A DNA stretch of 64,000 nucleotides from assembly GCA_049999805.1 (NCBI GenBank), contig JBNGIO010006316.1, forward strand, positions 174,558-238,557, read 5' to 3'. Of the stretch, positions 23,816 to 34,470 are shown one piece after another. The stretch's first letter is position 1, and each line of letters starts with the position of its first letter. The position numbers were made by a program, and so were the translations under genes. A model generated the notes under the pieces. The model did not search any database and was not told where the DNA came from. It saw only the letters and a list, made by a program, of their open reading frames with translations. The stretch is from Folioceros fuciformis (taxonomy: Eukaryota; Anthocerotophyta; Anthocerotopsida; Anthocerotales).

Positions 23816-25030
23816 TTCCTAGGGCACAAAATAAGCCAGTACGAGGCATGCAAGGCAGCTGGAAGATCAAGAGGGAAGGGTGAGAGCTATCAAGTATGTA
23901 ATCTACCATAAAACATCAACATCCCGGGCGATAAAATACACCCAGGATGGAGCACGGGTACAGACACCATGGTATGGAGACATTGCGACTGCGGGGTGTG
24001 GCTGGAGTCGCAGTAATGAGCGTAGGCTGGCAGGATGTTAGCTTTCTTTAGGTGAGCCCGACGAGTAGGAAAGCTGCCGCAAATCATTCTGCAGTCTGAA
24101 TTTCTTATGTGAACAGGCCATCACTCTCATAGGTTTGCAAACGGGCCATGGTTCCAAGATATGGATCCCATGACTTTCACATATGATGGGCCATGGTGCC
24201 TTTCCTTCCGCAGCTAGTAATAGTTTAAAATAAGTTTGAACTTACACCCGCTAGGACTGGCTAGGGATGTGAGATGTGCTTACCTATATATTTTTTAGTT
24301 TTGACACTCTTGAAATAATATTGAAGATATTCTTAATAGCCACCTATTCAGTTTTCAGCTATGAACTAGATTTTTAAAACTGAATGGCTGTGTTCAATAA
24401 TAGAGCTAAGGTCAAAGTCCATCAACTGGTATTTAAGCAGGTAGATGTTGTGACATAAACAGATGTAGTCATGGCCTAATTGGTCGAGCTAAGAGAGACG
24501 TTTAGTTGGGTGTCTGAAAGTGCTCGTGGGGTTGATGAAGGTGAAGGGATTCAACCAAAGCTCAAGCTAAGCAACCTTATAATCATTCACTTAGAATAGT
24601 GGGTTGCACATGATGGGGTGGAAGTTGGAGATTGAGATTGGCAAAGTAGTTGTGCTTTTGGTTTGGCATCAAATGGGTAGTCATTCATCCTCTTTCCATG
24701 GAAGGGCCTCACTAAAGAACCCAAGGAAGGCAGAAACAAACTTTTGTTCCTAATAAATGTGTCCTGCAACATTTGTGTAAAAACAAAGGAAGAGAAATCC
24801 TACACTTATGGAGTGATCTATGTGTAGGTCGACTAAACCCTTGCATCTCCAAAACATTAGCAGCCTCCACTTCTATAACACATTATTTGATAGTCATCCT
24901 CAACTTCTACAGATTTACCTTTAAGGTCTCCACCATGTGAAGGTTGCCATGCAGCTTGCAGATTGCATCTACTAGCTTTTGCGTCATGTTTCTACCATCG
25001 CAACCTCCTCTCCTACTACGCTACATCCTA
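23816..25030. other. Non-genic stretch beside the transposon
   Basis: No supported coding region. A tRNA-like A-box (TGGCCTAATTGG, 24472-24483) followed by a weak B-box-like GGATTCAACC (24547-24556) hints at a tRNA-derived SINE but falls short of a call. Confidence 0.4.
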
Positions 25031-25039
25031 CAGCGGCTA

Positions 25040-25330
25040 CGCTCAACCATCGATGGCTTGGTCAGCGACGGCTTGGTTGCACATTGCCAATTAGCGATGG
25101 TCACTGTCTATGGTCAGTGATGGCCTGACCGCACATTGCTTGTTAATGATGGTTGTTAATTAGCAATAGTCAACGATGGCCTGGTCGCACATTGCCGATT
25201 AGCCAGGGCCTGGTCGCACATTGCCAATTAGCCAGGGCCTGGTCGCACATTGCCAATTAGCGACACCGTACATGGTCACAATGTACATGGTCAGCGATAG
25301 CCTGGCCACACATTGCTGGTTAGTGATATA
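25040..25330 (+). repeat. Tandem repeat around gcctggtcgcacattgcc
   Basis: At least eight imperfect copies of a roughly 30-40-base unit containing gg(c/t)ctgg(t/c)cgcacattgcc(a)attagc. The two copies at about 25201-25262 are nearly identical; outer copies are more diverged, as in an expanding minisatellite. Confidence 0.85.
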
Positions 25331-25474
25331 TTGTCACTGTCAATCTAATCATGTTCATTAAGTACTAATATTATTTTCTATTAATGAAAAAGAGATGGAA
25401 AGTCCTCTTCAAAGGTTGGAGGAACAACCCGAGTAGGCCTTGCTCGAGCAAGGCCAAAAGAAGTATTAGCTCCT

Positions 25475-25625
25475 TCGTTGGCCAATGCTCTTTGCAAATG
25501 AATGGATCAAAACATGCTTTGACCAATGCTCCTTGCGAAGCAATGCATCAAAAACCACTTTGGCCAACTTTGTGAAACAATGCATCAAAAACCGCCTTGG
25601 GCAATGCTCTTTGCAAAACAATAAT
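25475..25625 (+). repeat. Imperfect tandem repeat (caatgctctttgcaaa / caatgcatcaaaaacc)
   Basis: Three to four copies of a unit of roughly 45 bases built from gaccaatgctc(c/t)ttgc and aatgcatcaaaaacc(a/g)c. Short frames here are repeat artefacts. Confidence 0.7.
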
Positions 25626-25744
25626 ATGTTGAAACAAGCCACCGCTAAGAAAAGAGAAAGAGAGGGTGGAATGTTCGTTAAGTTGAAAAATAGGATAGTA
25701 TGTAGAACCCTAAAATTTACAATGACATGGAGGGTGTCTGTATC

Positions 25745-25870
25745 ATATTCCATACTCAATGACATAGTTGCTATTCAACTCCATACTCAATGCCATATTC
25801 TATTCAACTCCGTACTCAATGCCATAGTCTTGTTCAGCTCTATACCCAATGCTATATGTCTTGTTCAATT
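25745..25870 (+). repeat. Imperfect tandem repeat (attcaactccatactcaatgcc)
   Basis: Four copies of a unit of about 30-38 bases: caactccatactcaatgccata with small substitutions. Confidence 0.75.
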
Positions 25871-26418
25871 CATACAGTTAATTTTCAAATCTTTCAATCT
25901 AAACATATATTTCCTTAGAATAGTAACTTTATGCCTTACGTTTAAATAAAAAGGGTATGTGAGACACTCTTCTGAAGGCGGGTTTACACTAATACCGGGT
26001 TGTCAGTGCCACAAAGCACTGCTCACTGGCCGGTTATGACTCTAACACATGGTGACTAGGATTTTATAGAGATGTGGTTGTACACTTGACCGGTCGAACT
26101 CTATTTTTTGACATCCCGTTCTTGGCATCTCATCTTTACAACACCTTTTCATGGTAAACTTGTTATAATCCCTTAAATACAATTTGTGAATAAGCTTGCT
26201 ACTCAATTGTGCTCACCCTGGCTACCTTGACAATCATTCTCGTTGGTAGACCAATTTAAGGTTGAGGCCACAACATTGAGCAAGCTCCTACATGGAAGGG
26301 GAGGAGCGTGACATGGCTCTCCAAATTCCCGCAGTGATGAACGTGGATAGCCACGAGGACACGGAATTGGCAACTTTGCAAAATGGGTTTAAAGAGAAGA
26401 TGTTATTAGCTGTGAGTG
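25871..26418. other. Non-genic stretch before the 10-N gap
   Basis: A short frame starts at 26292 (MEGEERDMALQIPAVMNVDS) and runs into the gap and repeat at 26466. It matches no family I recognise. Otherwise nothing seen. Confidence 0.35.
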
Positions 26419-26522
26419 TGTTGTGTGCTCTTGAGATTTGTTCTCTTCTCTTGTTCTTTCTCTATNNNNNNNNNNTGTTGTGTGCTCTTGAGATTTGTTC
26501 TCTTCTCTTGTTCTTTCTCTAT
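26419..26522 (+). other. 10-N assembly gap flanked by an exact 47-bp duplication
   Basis: N at 26466-26475. The 47 bases before it (26419-26465) are identical to the 47 bases after it (26476-26522). This is the signature of two contig ends that really overlap. Confidence 0.9.
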
Positions 26523-26582
26523 TGCAGCATCTTCTCTATTGCAGTTCTTTCTCTCTATTGCAGTATCTTCTCTATTGCAGCA
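26508..26582 (+). repeat. Short tandem repeat of tctctattgcag
   Basis: Four copies of a 12-base core tctctattgcag separated by short linkers. Each copy looks like a splice acceptor, which would mislead gene finders. Confidence 0.8.
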
Positions 26583-27248
26583 ATGGCTTTGCATGAGGAA
26601 TTGCTGGAGTGAGTGGAAGACAAAGATAACGATGTCATGTTGGATCCATGTCTTTATCGGTTAAGCAAAACCAAGTGCATAGCATAGCTTTACAGAAGAC
26701 CGGCGGGAAACTTGCTTAAGGAAAACGAAGTGCATGAAGCTGGTTTGAGGAAGAAGTATGTTTTGCAGGCTGCTGAAATGATAAAATGAATTGCATGTGA
26801 ACGGGTATTAAAACGGAATATGCCTAGTAAATCATTAACCGTAATAACCCTAGTTGTGAGAGAAACTGCCATGTCACCATAGCACGACCGCGCAGTGTAC
26901 AAGGGGTTTGCACGCACCACCCAATTCCGCTTCTCCATTTCCTAACAGGGTGGTCATGACCACCCTACCCTAATGTAAACCCGGCATGAGGTAGAGAATA
27001 TCCTAAAAAGTACATGAGCTTTAAATCCCCAGCTTAAAATTATTTGCCGAGGTGTGGTACAGGCGACACCGTTTTTCTTGAAACTCCAGCTCAGTGTCAG
27101 TGAATAAACTTCCCTATCCGGGATCTTAAACGGAATCCCCGATTCAAGAAAATTTGAAATTAGGGCAGATCGGTAATACACTGCGGATGAGGAACATAAA
27201 AAAGGACACTCACCCTCATCCTCATCAACGTTCGGAGGGTCGGCCTCA
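26583..27248. other. Intergenic region before AsnRS
   Basis: No supported gene. The last part is presumably the 3' UTR of the minus-strand asparaginyl-tRNA synthetase. Confidence 0.4.
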
Positions 27249-30200
27249 TCAGAACTCAGCGGATCCAGGAGTTCGAGGAAACGGGATCACGTCCCTGATG
27301 TTTTCCATACCCGTGGAGAACTGCACGAGCCTCTCGAAACCTAGGCCAAATCCTGCATGTGGCACTGACACAAGAGCAAAGCCAAAGCCCATGTCAGCCA
27401 AATCCCCAGAACATCCACTCGGGACACGTTCCACACCAGACGTTGAAGGAACGTATCAGCCACACCTGATCCGTATCGACGCAAATCAAGGTACCACCAG
27501 TAGCTCTCTTTCTTCAACCCAGCGTCAGATATCTTCTTTTCTAGCTTATCCAGTCTTTCTTCTCTCTGGCTTCCACCAATCAGCTCGCCTATCTGCTCTT
27601 TCGCACCAAGCCCCTTTTCAACTTAATCCGACAGAAAATACCAGCAGTTTCAACAAACGGGATTTGTCAACTGTACCCTTGGAACAAGCAAATCCATGGC
27701 AGCAACAGTCCTCCCATCATCATTTTCGCGCATGTAAAATGCTTTTATGTCCTGAACAACAACACAAGATGTCATAAATAAGCTACAATGGCGTGTACAT
27801 GGCAAGTGCTGAAGAAAGTTTTCTATTACCTTCGGGTAATCCGTGATTATGACTGGTCTTCCGTTGAAGGTTTCCTCTGTGAGATATCTTTCGTGTTCGC
27901 TCTGCAAATCAACTCCCCAATTGACCTGCAGCTCAGTTCAAGTAAGCCTCATTGCTATAGAAAACCACTTCATGAATGCAAGGCTTGAGAACAGATAAAG
28001 AAAAACAAGAGGGAAGACACGTGATCAGGCCCAACACGGAGAAGAGACCGGATGAAAAAGAAAATTATCTCTTCTTGGGTGCTGCCTAAGCATAATAATG
28101 GATATGAAGATACATACAGGAAACTCAAAACTCTTGCTGGCCTTGCGTAGGAGATTGATGGCATCTGTGTAGGTAAGATGAACAATTTGCTTGTCTGCAA
28201 CGTCCTGGACAGACGAGGAAACGGTAGAGCTCATCTAGAGTTCCATCAGGAGGCCGATCAAACTACAAGTAGGAAAATATACATAAAGAACAAAGATAGT
28301 CACCCACTCACAGATAGTCGTTCTATAATTCCCTTTTCTATCCATTGATCAAAGAACTCCATGTCCTCCTTGCAGTTGTCAAGGACATACTTTACCTGTA
28401 CACACACGAAGACCAACGTTAGCCAAAGAAGAAACAAAATTTGCGCGTTCCTGTAACCACGTTGCAAAACTGAAACCTAGCGTAGTGCAAGACATGGAAT
28501 GTCACATACGACGTACTGGAGATAGGCTGTGGCACATGCCATGTCATCTTGCAGGTCTGCAAATGCAAGCTCTGGCTCTATCATCTGCGGCCATTCATTT
28601 GGGAACACGGTTAAGGGTTCACGATTCAAATTAGCGAGATCTACACAAGTCCGACAAACATAAAATGACTTACGAGCCAGCAGGTGCAAATTTCAAAGGT
28701 ATGGCACTAACACACCCAAAATTCAGCGAGATGCCGAGTGGTATTCGAGTTTTCGGCTCGAAATGTTGGTCCAAAGGTGTACACCTGATGACCGAAAAAT
28801 GCAGAGAGTTTTGTAAGGAAAGATCCAGGGCTTCCGCTACTGCGGTGGCAGGAAAACAGTATCCGGAAACAGATAGCAAGGGATGGAGCAACAATCACTG
28901 GTAAGCTAGACAGACAGTTCTTACATCATACAAGGATGTGGCATACGTTTCAGCGTTCAGCTGTCCAGATACCGTCAAGTAAGCGGGCTTGCCAAAAAAA
29001 TCCTGTGGAGAGGCAAGCACACGCTCAGGAACCATTGTACGCACCCAAAACAATGAAGAGACAAGATAATCCGGTATTCACACTCGAGCTGGTATTTGAA
29101 ACCAAATCTTGGCCTCTCAGACATGGAAAAGTGCCGCTAACTGACAAGACAAAGGAAAGCAGCGTAGACAAGTAGGTGCAAGGTTCCGTAGTCGCCTTGG
29201 ACCAATCAATAGAACCAGCCTCCGTTGTGGGTACATAGCGCACAGACGCACTAGGATCCTTCAGTGCATTTGGCATCTGCACAGAAGGGCACAGAAGTGT
29301 TGCGACACGAATCAAACTTAAACGCAATCGGTTGCCAGACATTCAAATAATAGCTCCTCACCAAGGTGGTCACACAGAACTGCTCTCCAGCTCCTTCACA
29401 ATCGGATGCAGTTATAACGGGGCTAGCAACCCATACAAAACCCATAGATTGGAAGAACTGATGTGTCGCATACGCTAACGCATTCCGAACTCGCGCAACC
29501 TGCGACAAGGTAGGCTAGGTCCGCTCGGTCACATTAAATCCAACCACACACGGGTATACGCTTGGACCGAAAGACAAAACGTACGGCAGCGAAGGAATTA
29601 GTCCGAGGTCGCAAATGTGCGATTGTCCGCAGGTACTCGCGGCTGAGGTTCTTCTTCTGCACCGGAAACGATGCCGGATCACTAGCTCCGATCTTGCAGC
29701 AGTGGAGACACGTTAGCAGAAAGAACAGCACCTTAAGCGAGCACCAGGCAGCAAGAGAAAGTGAACTCGCGTACGAGGGTCAATTTGGTGGCTTTTAGCT
29801 CCACTTTCTGCTTGGTTCCGGGGCTTTGAACCAGAACACCTTCCACAGCCACAGACGCTCCTGTGGATACCAGGCCGGACAGTATCTGGAAAAATGCGAT
29901 ATAAGAGCAAGTGTAGATTGATGCACAGAGCTGGTGGTGGGAAACAGGTGACTTACGATGTCGTAGCCCTGAACCTCGGGGGTGACCACCGCCTGAATGT
30001 TGGCGACGGAGGAGCCGTCGTTGATCTGCTTGGAATCCAAGCAAGGAAGGCATGAGAAGAGACGCGAACAGGAGCCAGCCAGGGCTGAGTCCGGTTGCCC
30101 ATACCTGGACGAAGGTGCAGGCCTTCTGCTGGCGCGCAGTCCGCACCCAGCCCTTGACAAGGAGGAGGTCCCCGACGCGCCCCGCCCCGCCATCCGGCGC

Positions 30201-30431
30201 TAGCACCACATCCGCAATACGAAATCTGCGAGTGAATGGCGACACTGATGCTGACTGTGGCTGAGGCTGGGATTCGATGCCCGCCAAAGCAGCGCGCAGG
30301 GAGGGGAATTGTCGAGGCCGGGCACAGACCCTCCTGCTCCTGCTTGGCCTACCGCCGCCGCCGCACCTTCCTGGAAAGAGAGGCGAGTGGCGTACCAGTG
30401 CCGGAGGCAGCTGCAGCGTCAAGCCGGCCAT
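27249..30431 (-). CDS. Asparaginyl-tRNA synthetase, organellar (class II)
   Basis: Fifteen exons, about 546 aa: 30431-30105, 30025-29957, 29885-29775, 29692-29585, 29499-29362, 29276-29196, 29002-28925, 28784-28716, 28584-28510, 28395-28312, 28204-28118, 27925-27830, 27751-27677, 27592-27466, 27364-27249. It charges tRNA-Asn in plastid and mitochondrion. Seen: Arg/Pro-rich targeting region, OB-fold anticodon domain ([20 protein letters not shown]), motif 1 region ([18 protein letters not shown]), motif 2 ([21 protein letters not shown], written here as exon 28784-28716), and motif 3 ([15 protein letters not shown]) with the terminal [15 protein letters not shown]. The order closely follows the plant dual-targeted enzyme (SYNO/OVA8 type). 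ATG 30431 is used; an upstream TTG in frame is not. The intron after DWSK starts with GC. Confidence 0.94.
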
Positions 30432-30643
30432 GAAGGAACGGCAGAATTTTAGCACCCGCAACTCACCCAGTACAGGACCGTGTGTTTCATTATCTCCTTG
30501 TATGGACGCGCTAGAATCGAGATTGAAGCCGGACGGACGGGAACGCTATTTGTCTCGTTCATGTGGCTTTTCGCGCGGTTTCTGTTCGTGTTGGAGAGAT
30601 GAGGTGAAGGGCGTGTGCGGCCGAGTGGGCTACTTCCCGCTCA
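30432..30643. promoter_or_regulatory. Divergent promoter region, AsnRS / acidic-repeat protein
   Basis: Only 212 bases separate the two start codons, so both promoters must share this stretch or extend into the genes. I see no TATA box. Confidence 0.45.
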
Positions 30644-33025
30644 ATGACTATGGTCTCACCGCCGCGCGACTGCAAGCGCTTGGGCAAGGCCAGGCGGAAG
30701 CGCAGGTACAGGTCCTTGACGGAGCTGCTGAAGGAATGTGAATCCCTCAAGCGCCCCTGCCTGAACCTCCATGTCTCCCTTCAGTCTATGCTGCAGGACA
30801 GCTGCCTTGCATTCTCGGTGCCAGAACAGGCAGTAGGTGGGGCAGAAGGTGAGGCGAAAAGTGAGGCAGAGGTAGAAGCTGAGGCAGAAACAGATACGGA
30901 GGTGGAAGCTGAGGCAAAAGCTGATCCCGAGGCAGAGGCTTATGTCAAAGCTGAGGTAGAAGCTTACGAAGAAGGTGAAGCACAAGCGTATGCTGAAGCT
31001 GAGGCAGAAGGTCAAGCAGAGGAGGAAGAAGGAGCAGTCGAAGTAGAATCAGAATCAGCAGCAGAAGCCACATCATACGCAAACGCAGGAGCCGGAGAAG
31101 GAGCAGAAACAGATGCGGGAGCGGGTGGCCAGCTGGTACCATTGCCTACCGACATTTCGGTGACGGTGTCACAGGTGATCACTGCCTTCCTTTCCAAGTT
31201 GACGCAGCAGCTGGTGCGGGCCCCTGCTCCACCTCAATTCGGTGCACGGGTACCCTTTTCGTGCTGGGGAAAGAAGGCGGCAGCTACCGTTGATTGCATC
31301 CAGGCAAATATGAAGGGTCTACGACGAGTTGCTGGTTCAGGTGGGATTGTTCTCACCAGGGTAAGGCCGCGTACCGCTGTGCTTCTGCTGGTGACATTTC
31401 AACAAGGTGGAGGCCATGGCCTCACGACGACCGCTACCGTTGATGACTTGCCTGCGCGGGCTCTCACCGCCTTGAACATCTTCGGTGCTGCTAAGTCTGT
31501 GGATGTGAGGTTGAGGACTTTAGGGGCCTCCACTCTGGGCACACAGTGCATAGCCTCTCGTCGTGATATGGATTCGTCGGCAGCATTACCACAGTCGACT
31601 GGCATAATACAAGTCAACTGCAACCAGCATGAGCCTGAGGATGGCACCTTGGCCATGGCCTGCAACAACTTCTCTCAGGAGGAAATCAAGTTCAGCGTTG
31701 ATGACGATGATGTGAATATCGGTAGGAATACATCGTGTCCGCCTCTAGTTCTCCAGCCTGGCAAGAGGATGCTGCAATCTGATGAGGTGGGAGCGGCAGG
31801 GAATGGACACATTGTTATGCCAGATGTGGCTCACAAGTGCCTCTCTAACCTTGTCAATCTGGTGGTGTGTAGGAATCCTGTGCACTTCCGAAGCGTGCCA
31901 GATGCGAGGCAGATGATGAAGCAGCTGCGCCGGACTTCGGTCCAGTTCGCCTGGGCTTACACTCGGGTCGCGCCAGTACGTAGCCCGCACCACACAAGTT
32001 GCATGTATGGCAGGGGGTTTGGTGATGGATGTTTCTTACACCGATGTTGATGTCGCTGCAGGACACTATGCGCAGCCTGTTGTGGAGCACAGCTTAGAGC
32101 TCGTCGCCGAGCAAGAGCAAGCTGCAGCTTTGCTGCCCGCTGACGAGGCAGCTGTCAAGGCACCGGTTGTGAAGAGCATCCTCAAGGCTGCTGGTGGCTG
32201 CAAGTCTCCTTGTGCGTGCGTGGAGTGCGAGGGTGTCCGAGTCCGCGCACAACAGGCTGCAAACTTCTCTCAACGTCAGATGCAGCTCATGGAGGATCTG
32301 GCAGGCAGGCTGATGAAGGAGCTGCGCACTCTGCGTTACGTAGTAGATGAACATACAGCTGCACATGACATCAAGGTAAAATAATAGGGCAAGTCTTATC
32401 CTCGGCACCTTCAGCGTTGCACACCCACTGTTGCTCACAATGGTGTCGCTGTGCAGCTGAAGGAGGCTTCCAACAGCGCTGTGCGAGTGGAACACATGGC
32501 AAGGAGATGTCTACAGAGAATGGTGAAGGACTACCACCGCCACTGCAGACCTGCGTCGTCCTCTCAACGGGTTAGTAGTCCACGGCACCTACTCAATTTC
32601 ATCACTTTCCCGCTTGAAGGGCCAGGGGCCGGGCACCGTGTAGGTGCTCACAGATGTCATGCTCCGTTATGCAGGGGGATGGGGAAACGAAACCTAAACG
32701 CAGGCTCACGTTTGCCGACGATGCTGGACAACCTCTCTGCCAGGTTAAACTCTTCCATTGCATGCAGCAGTCGCACACACAGAACAACACAAATTGAATG
32801 GGTGGACTCGTAGCGATGAATTGAAGTTCGACTGTGGTTTAGCAAAATGTAGTGCAAACCACGATCAAATTGTCGCAAGCAGGGAAGCAGGACAATGGCC
32901 CCAAAACAAGTGTAGTCGCTTCTTCTGAGAGGAGGACAAACGCAGTTGACGAGATGAGTTGGAGACGAGTTGGATCTGGCACCAGTTGCGGTTGTGGCGC
33001 CATCAGTCCAGACGGAGTTCTGTAA
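30644..33025 (+). CDS. Plant protein of unknown function: acidic repeat region and Cys-rich helical C-terminus
   Basis: Five exons (30644-31979, 32062-32375, 32457-32570, 32675-32743, 32843-33025), about 671 aa, all in phase. N-terminus basic (KARRKRRYRSLTELLKE). Residues of about 66-145 are almost pure Glu/Ala/Val (AEVEAEAETDTEVEAEAK-like), coded by an imperfect gaggcagaagct repeat. The middle is low-identity. The C-terminal part has an SILKAAGGCKSPCACVECEG segment (C-x3-C-x-C-x2-C), then long helices (NFSQRQMQLMEDLAGRLMKE, EHMARRCLQRMVKDYHRHC) and a basic KPKRRLTFADD. I recall a plant-only family with this Cys cluster followed by a helix ending in a K-D-x-x-R-x-C motif, of unknown role and probably nuclear; that match is from memory. 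The N-terminal start is uncertain. Confidence 0.7.
30845..31075 (+). repeat. Imperfect gaggcagaagct coding repeat (acidic tract)
   Basis: Runs of 6- and 12-base units with GAG-GCA/GAA-GCT codons encode about 75 Glu/Ala-rich residues. It lies within exon 1 of the unknown acidic protein. Confidence 0.85.
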
Positions 33026-33158
33026 AGGAACAAGGCGAAGCTCCTGAAAGTGATGAGGGGAGGTCTGTTACCTGCGCTGCTGGAGACGGGCCAAAAGGGC
33101 CGAGCGTTGCGTTCCGTTTCAAGACCCGTGGTACACGTCTAGGTAGAGCATCAGGTGT

Positions 33159-34194
33159 CTAGGGCGGCGGAGGCAGTTGGCCAGGACCCGCAGCTGAGTA
33201 GAAGGACTGTGCGAGAGCTCGAGCGAGTGTAGCCGCATCCGGTGGCGCACTTTCACCCAAGCTAGCCGCAATGGCCGCCGCCAGGTCGCGTTCCTCGTCT
33301 TCATTAGCGTTGGCAGCAGGCGGCTGCTGGCCCAAGGAGAAGGTGAGGCGGTAGGCGTGAAATGCAGCAGCAGGCAAATCAACCCGGGATGGCAAGGGTT
33401 TGAGGGAGAGAGCAAACCGGGAGGAGCTGAGGCGCAGGCGATTGCGGAGAAGAAGACTCCTTGAGGCTGGCTGCGATGGCGGCGTCCAACTGCTGCTGCT
33501 CCTGATCCTGTTGCTGCTGGTCTTGGTCCCGGCGCTGGTTCCATTCCCTGTGAGCCTGGCGAGCCTGTTGCGGAGAGAGCCAGCGGCCGAAGGCGTGGGG
33601 GTCGGCAGCGGAGATGGAACGAGCTGCAACGGGCGCCGGGAGATTGCCCTGCACTAGGAAGATGCTCCAGCCGTCGGCCTTGAGAGTGTCGAGGTAGGCG
33701 GCCAGATAGAAGGCGGAGAGGTGAAGCGGCGCCGGATACAGGCTGTTGAAGTTGTACCATTCCGAGCCCACCTTGCGGATGGCGAACCAGTGCGACTCGA
33801 GGTGGCAGATGAAGGCGGCCTGCTGCTCGGGTTGCGCGCGCGCCTGGTGCGCCTCAGCCGAGTCCGAGTCCAACGACACGCACTGCAGGTTCCACACCTC
33901 CAGCGCGCTCTTGAGTACCTGGATGCTGAAATTGCCGTCGGCTGCCACGTTGGAGGAGTCCTCCGCCATGAAGCGTAGGTAAGCCGGCGAATCCTCGCCC
34001 AGCCCTCCCTCCAGCAGCATCTGCCGCTCTTGCCGGTCGAGATCCTCCGCCAGCGCCGCCAGATCCACCTCCGTGAAGTAGGGACCCTGCAGCGCCGAAT
34101 TGATGCAATGCACGGCGCACAGGCGAGACTCCTGCACCTCGTGGTATAGCACCACCTCTTCGCTGCCGTCTGCTCGTTCCACCGTCACGTCCAT
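33159..34194 (-). CDS. Josephin-domain deubiquitinase, ataxin-3-like
   Basis: Two exons (34194-33418, 33326-33159), about 314 aa, like plant ataxin-3 homologues. The N-terminal Josephin domain has the full catalytic set: Gln21 and Cys26 (HEVQESRLCAVHCINS), His135 (ESHWFAIRKVG) and Asn150 (WYNFNSL). Two ubiquitin-interacting motifs follow: QLDAAIAASLKES before the intron and DLAAAIAASLGES after it. A glutamine-rich stretch (RDQDQQQQDQEQQQ) precedes the first, at the place where animal ataxin-3 has its polyQ. The protein ends in GQLPPPP. Expected role: trimming or reading ubiquitin chains in cytosol and nucleus with CDC48. ATG 34194 is directly before the domain. It is tail-to-tail with the acidic-repeat protein gene (133 bases between stops). 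Confidence 0.94.
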
Positions 34195-34470
34195 GGTGGG
34201 CAAGAACAGAGCAGAGCACGACACAGGAGACAGCAGGTGCGGAAAGGGAACGAAGCTACGGCAGTATAGAAGCACGGAGGGACAGGACGAGAAAATTCCA
34301 GTAATGATACAAGGGGAAGCCTTGATTATATAAAATGTGGAAGAAGAGATTAATGACTATATACCCAATGGATACATGACGGAGTTCAACTTGTCCGCCA
34401 ACTTCGGTGTGTATAACACGAGCATCTTTCCCCTAGAAACGCGCCTGAAATCCCTCTTGCCAGGAGTCCT

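Noticed and set aside
23456-23883. Minus-strand repeat protein (SDLPRS-type) and plus-strand LSVA-type protein
   Set aside because: Both come from the same 21/33-bp tandem repeat; without a homologue neither strand can be called coding.
26292-26612. Open frame across the 10-N gap
   Set aside because: It depends on the N run and on the artificial 47-bp duplication, then runs into a short tandem repeat. No family resemblance.
30432-30461. Upstream TTG-started extension of AsnRS
   Set aside because: Not an ATG; a plant nuclear gene should start at the ATG at 30431, which already opens a good targeting peptide.
31361-31406. Possible 46-base intron (gtaagg...aacaag) in the acidic-repeat protein gene
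   Set aside because: Removing it breaks the frame within about 25 codons, while read-through keeps a long open frame that leads correctly into the conserved C-terminal exons.
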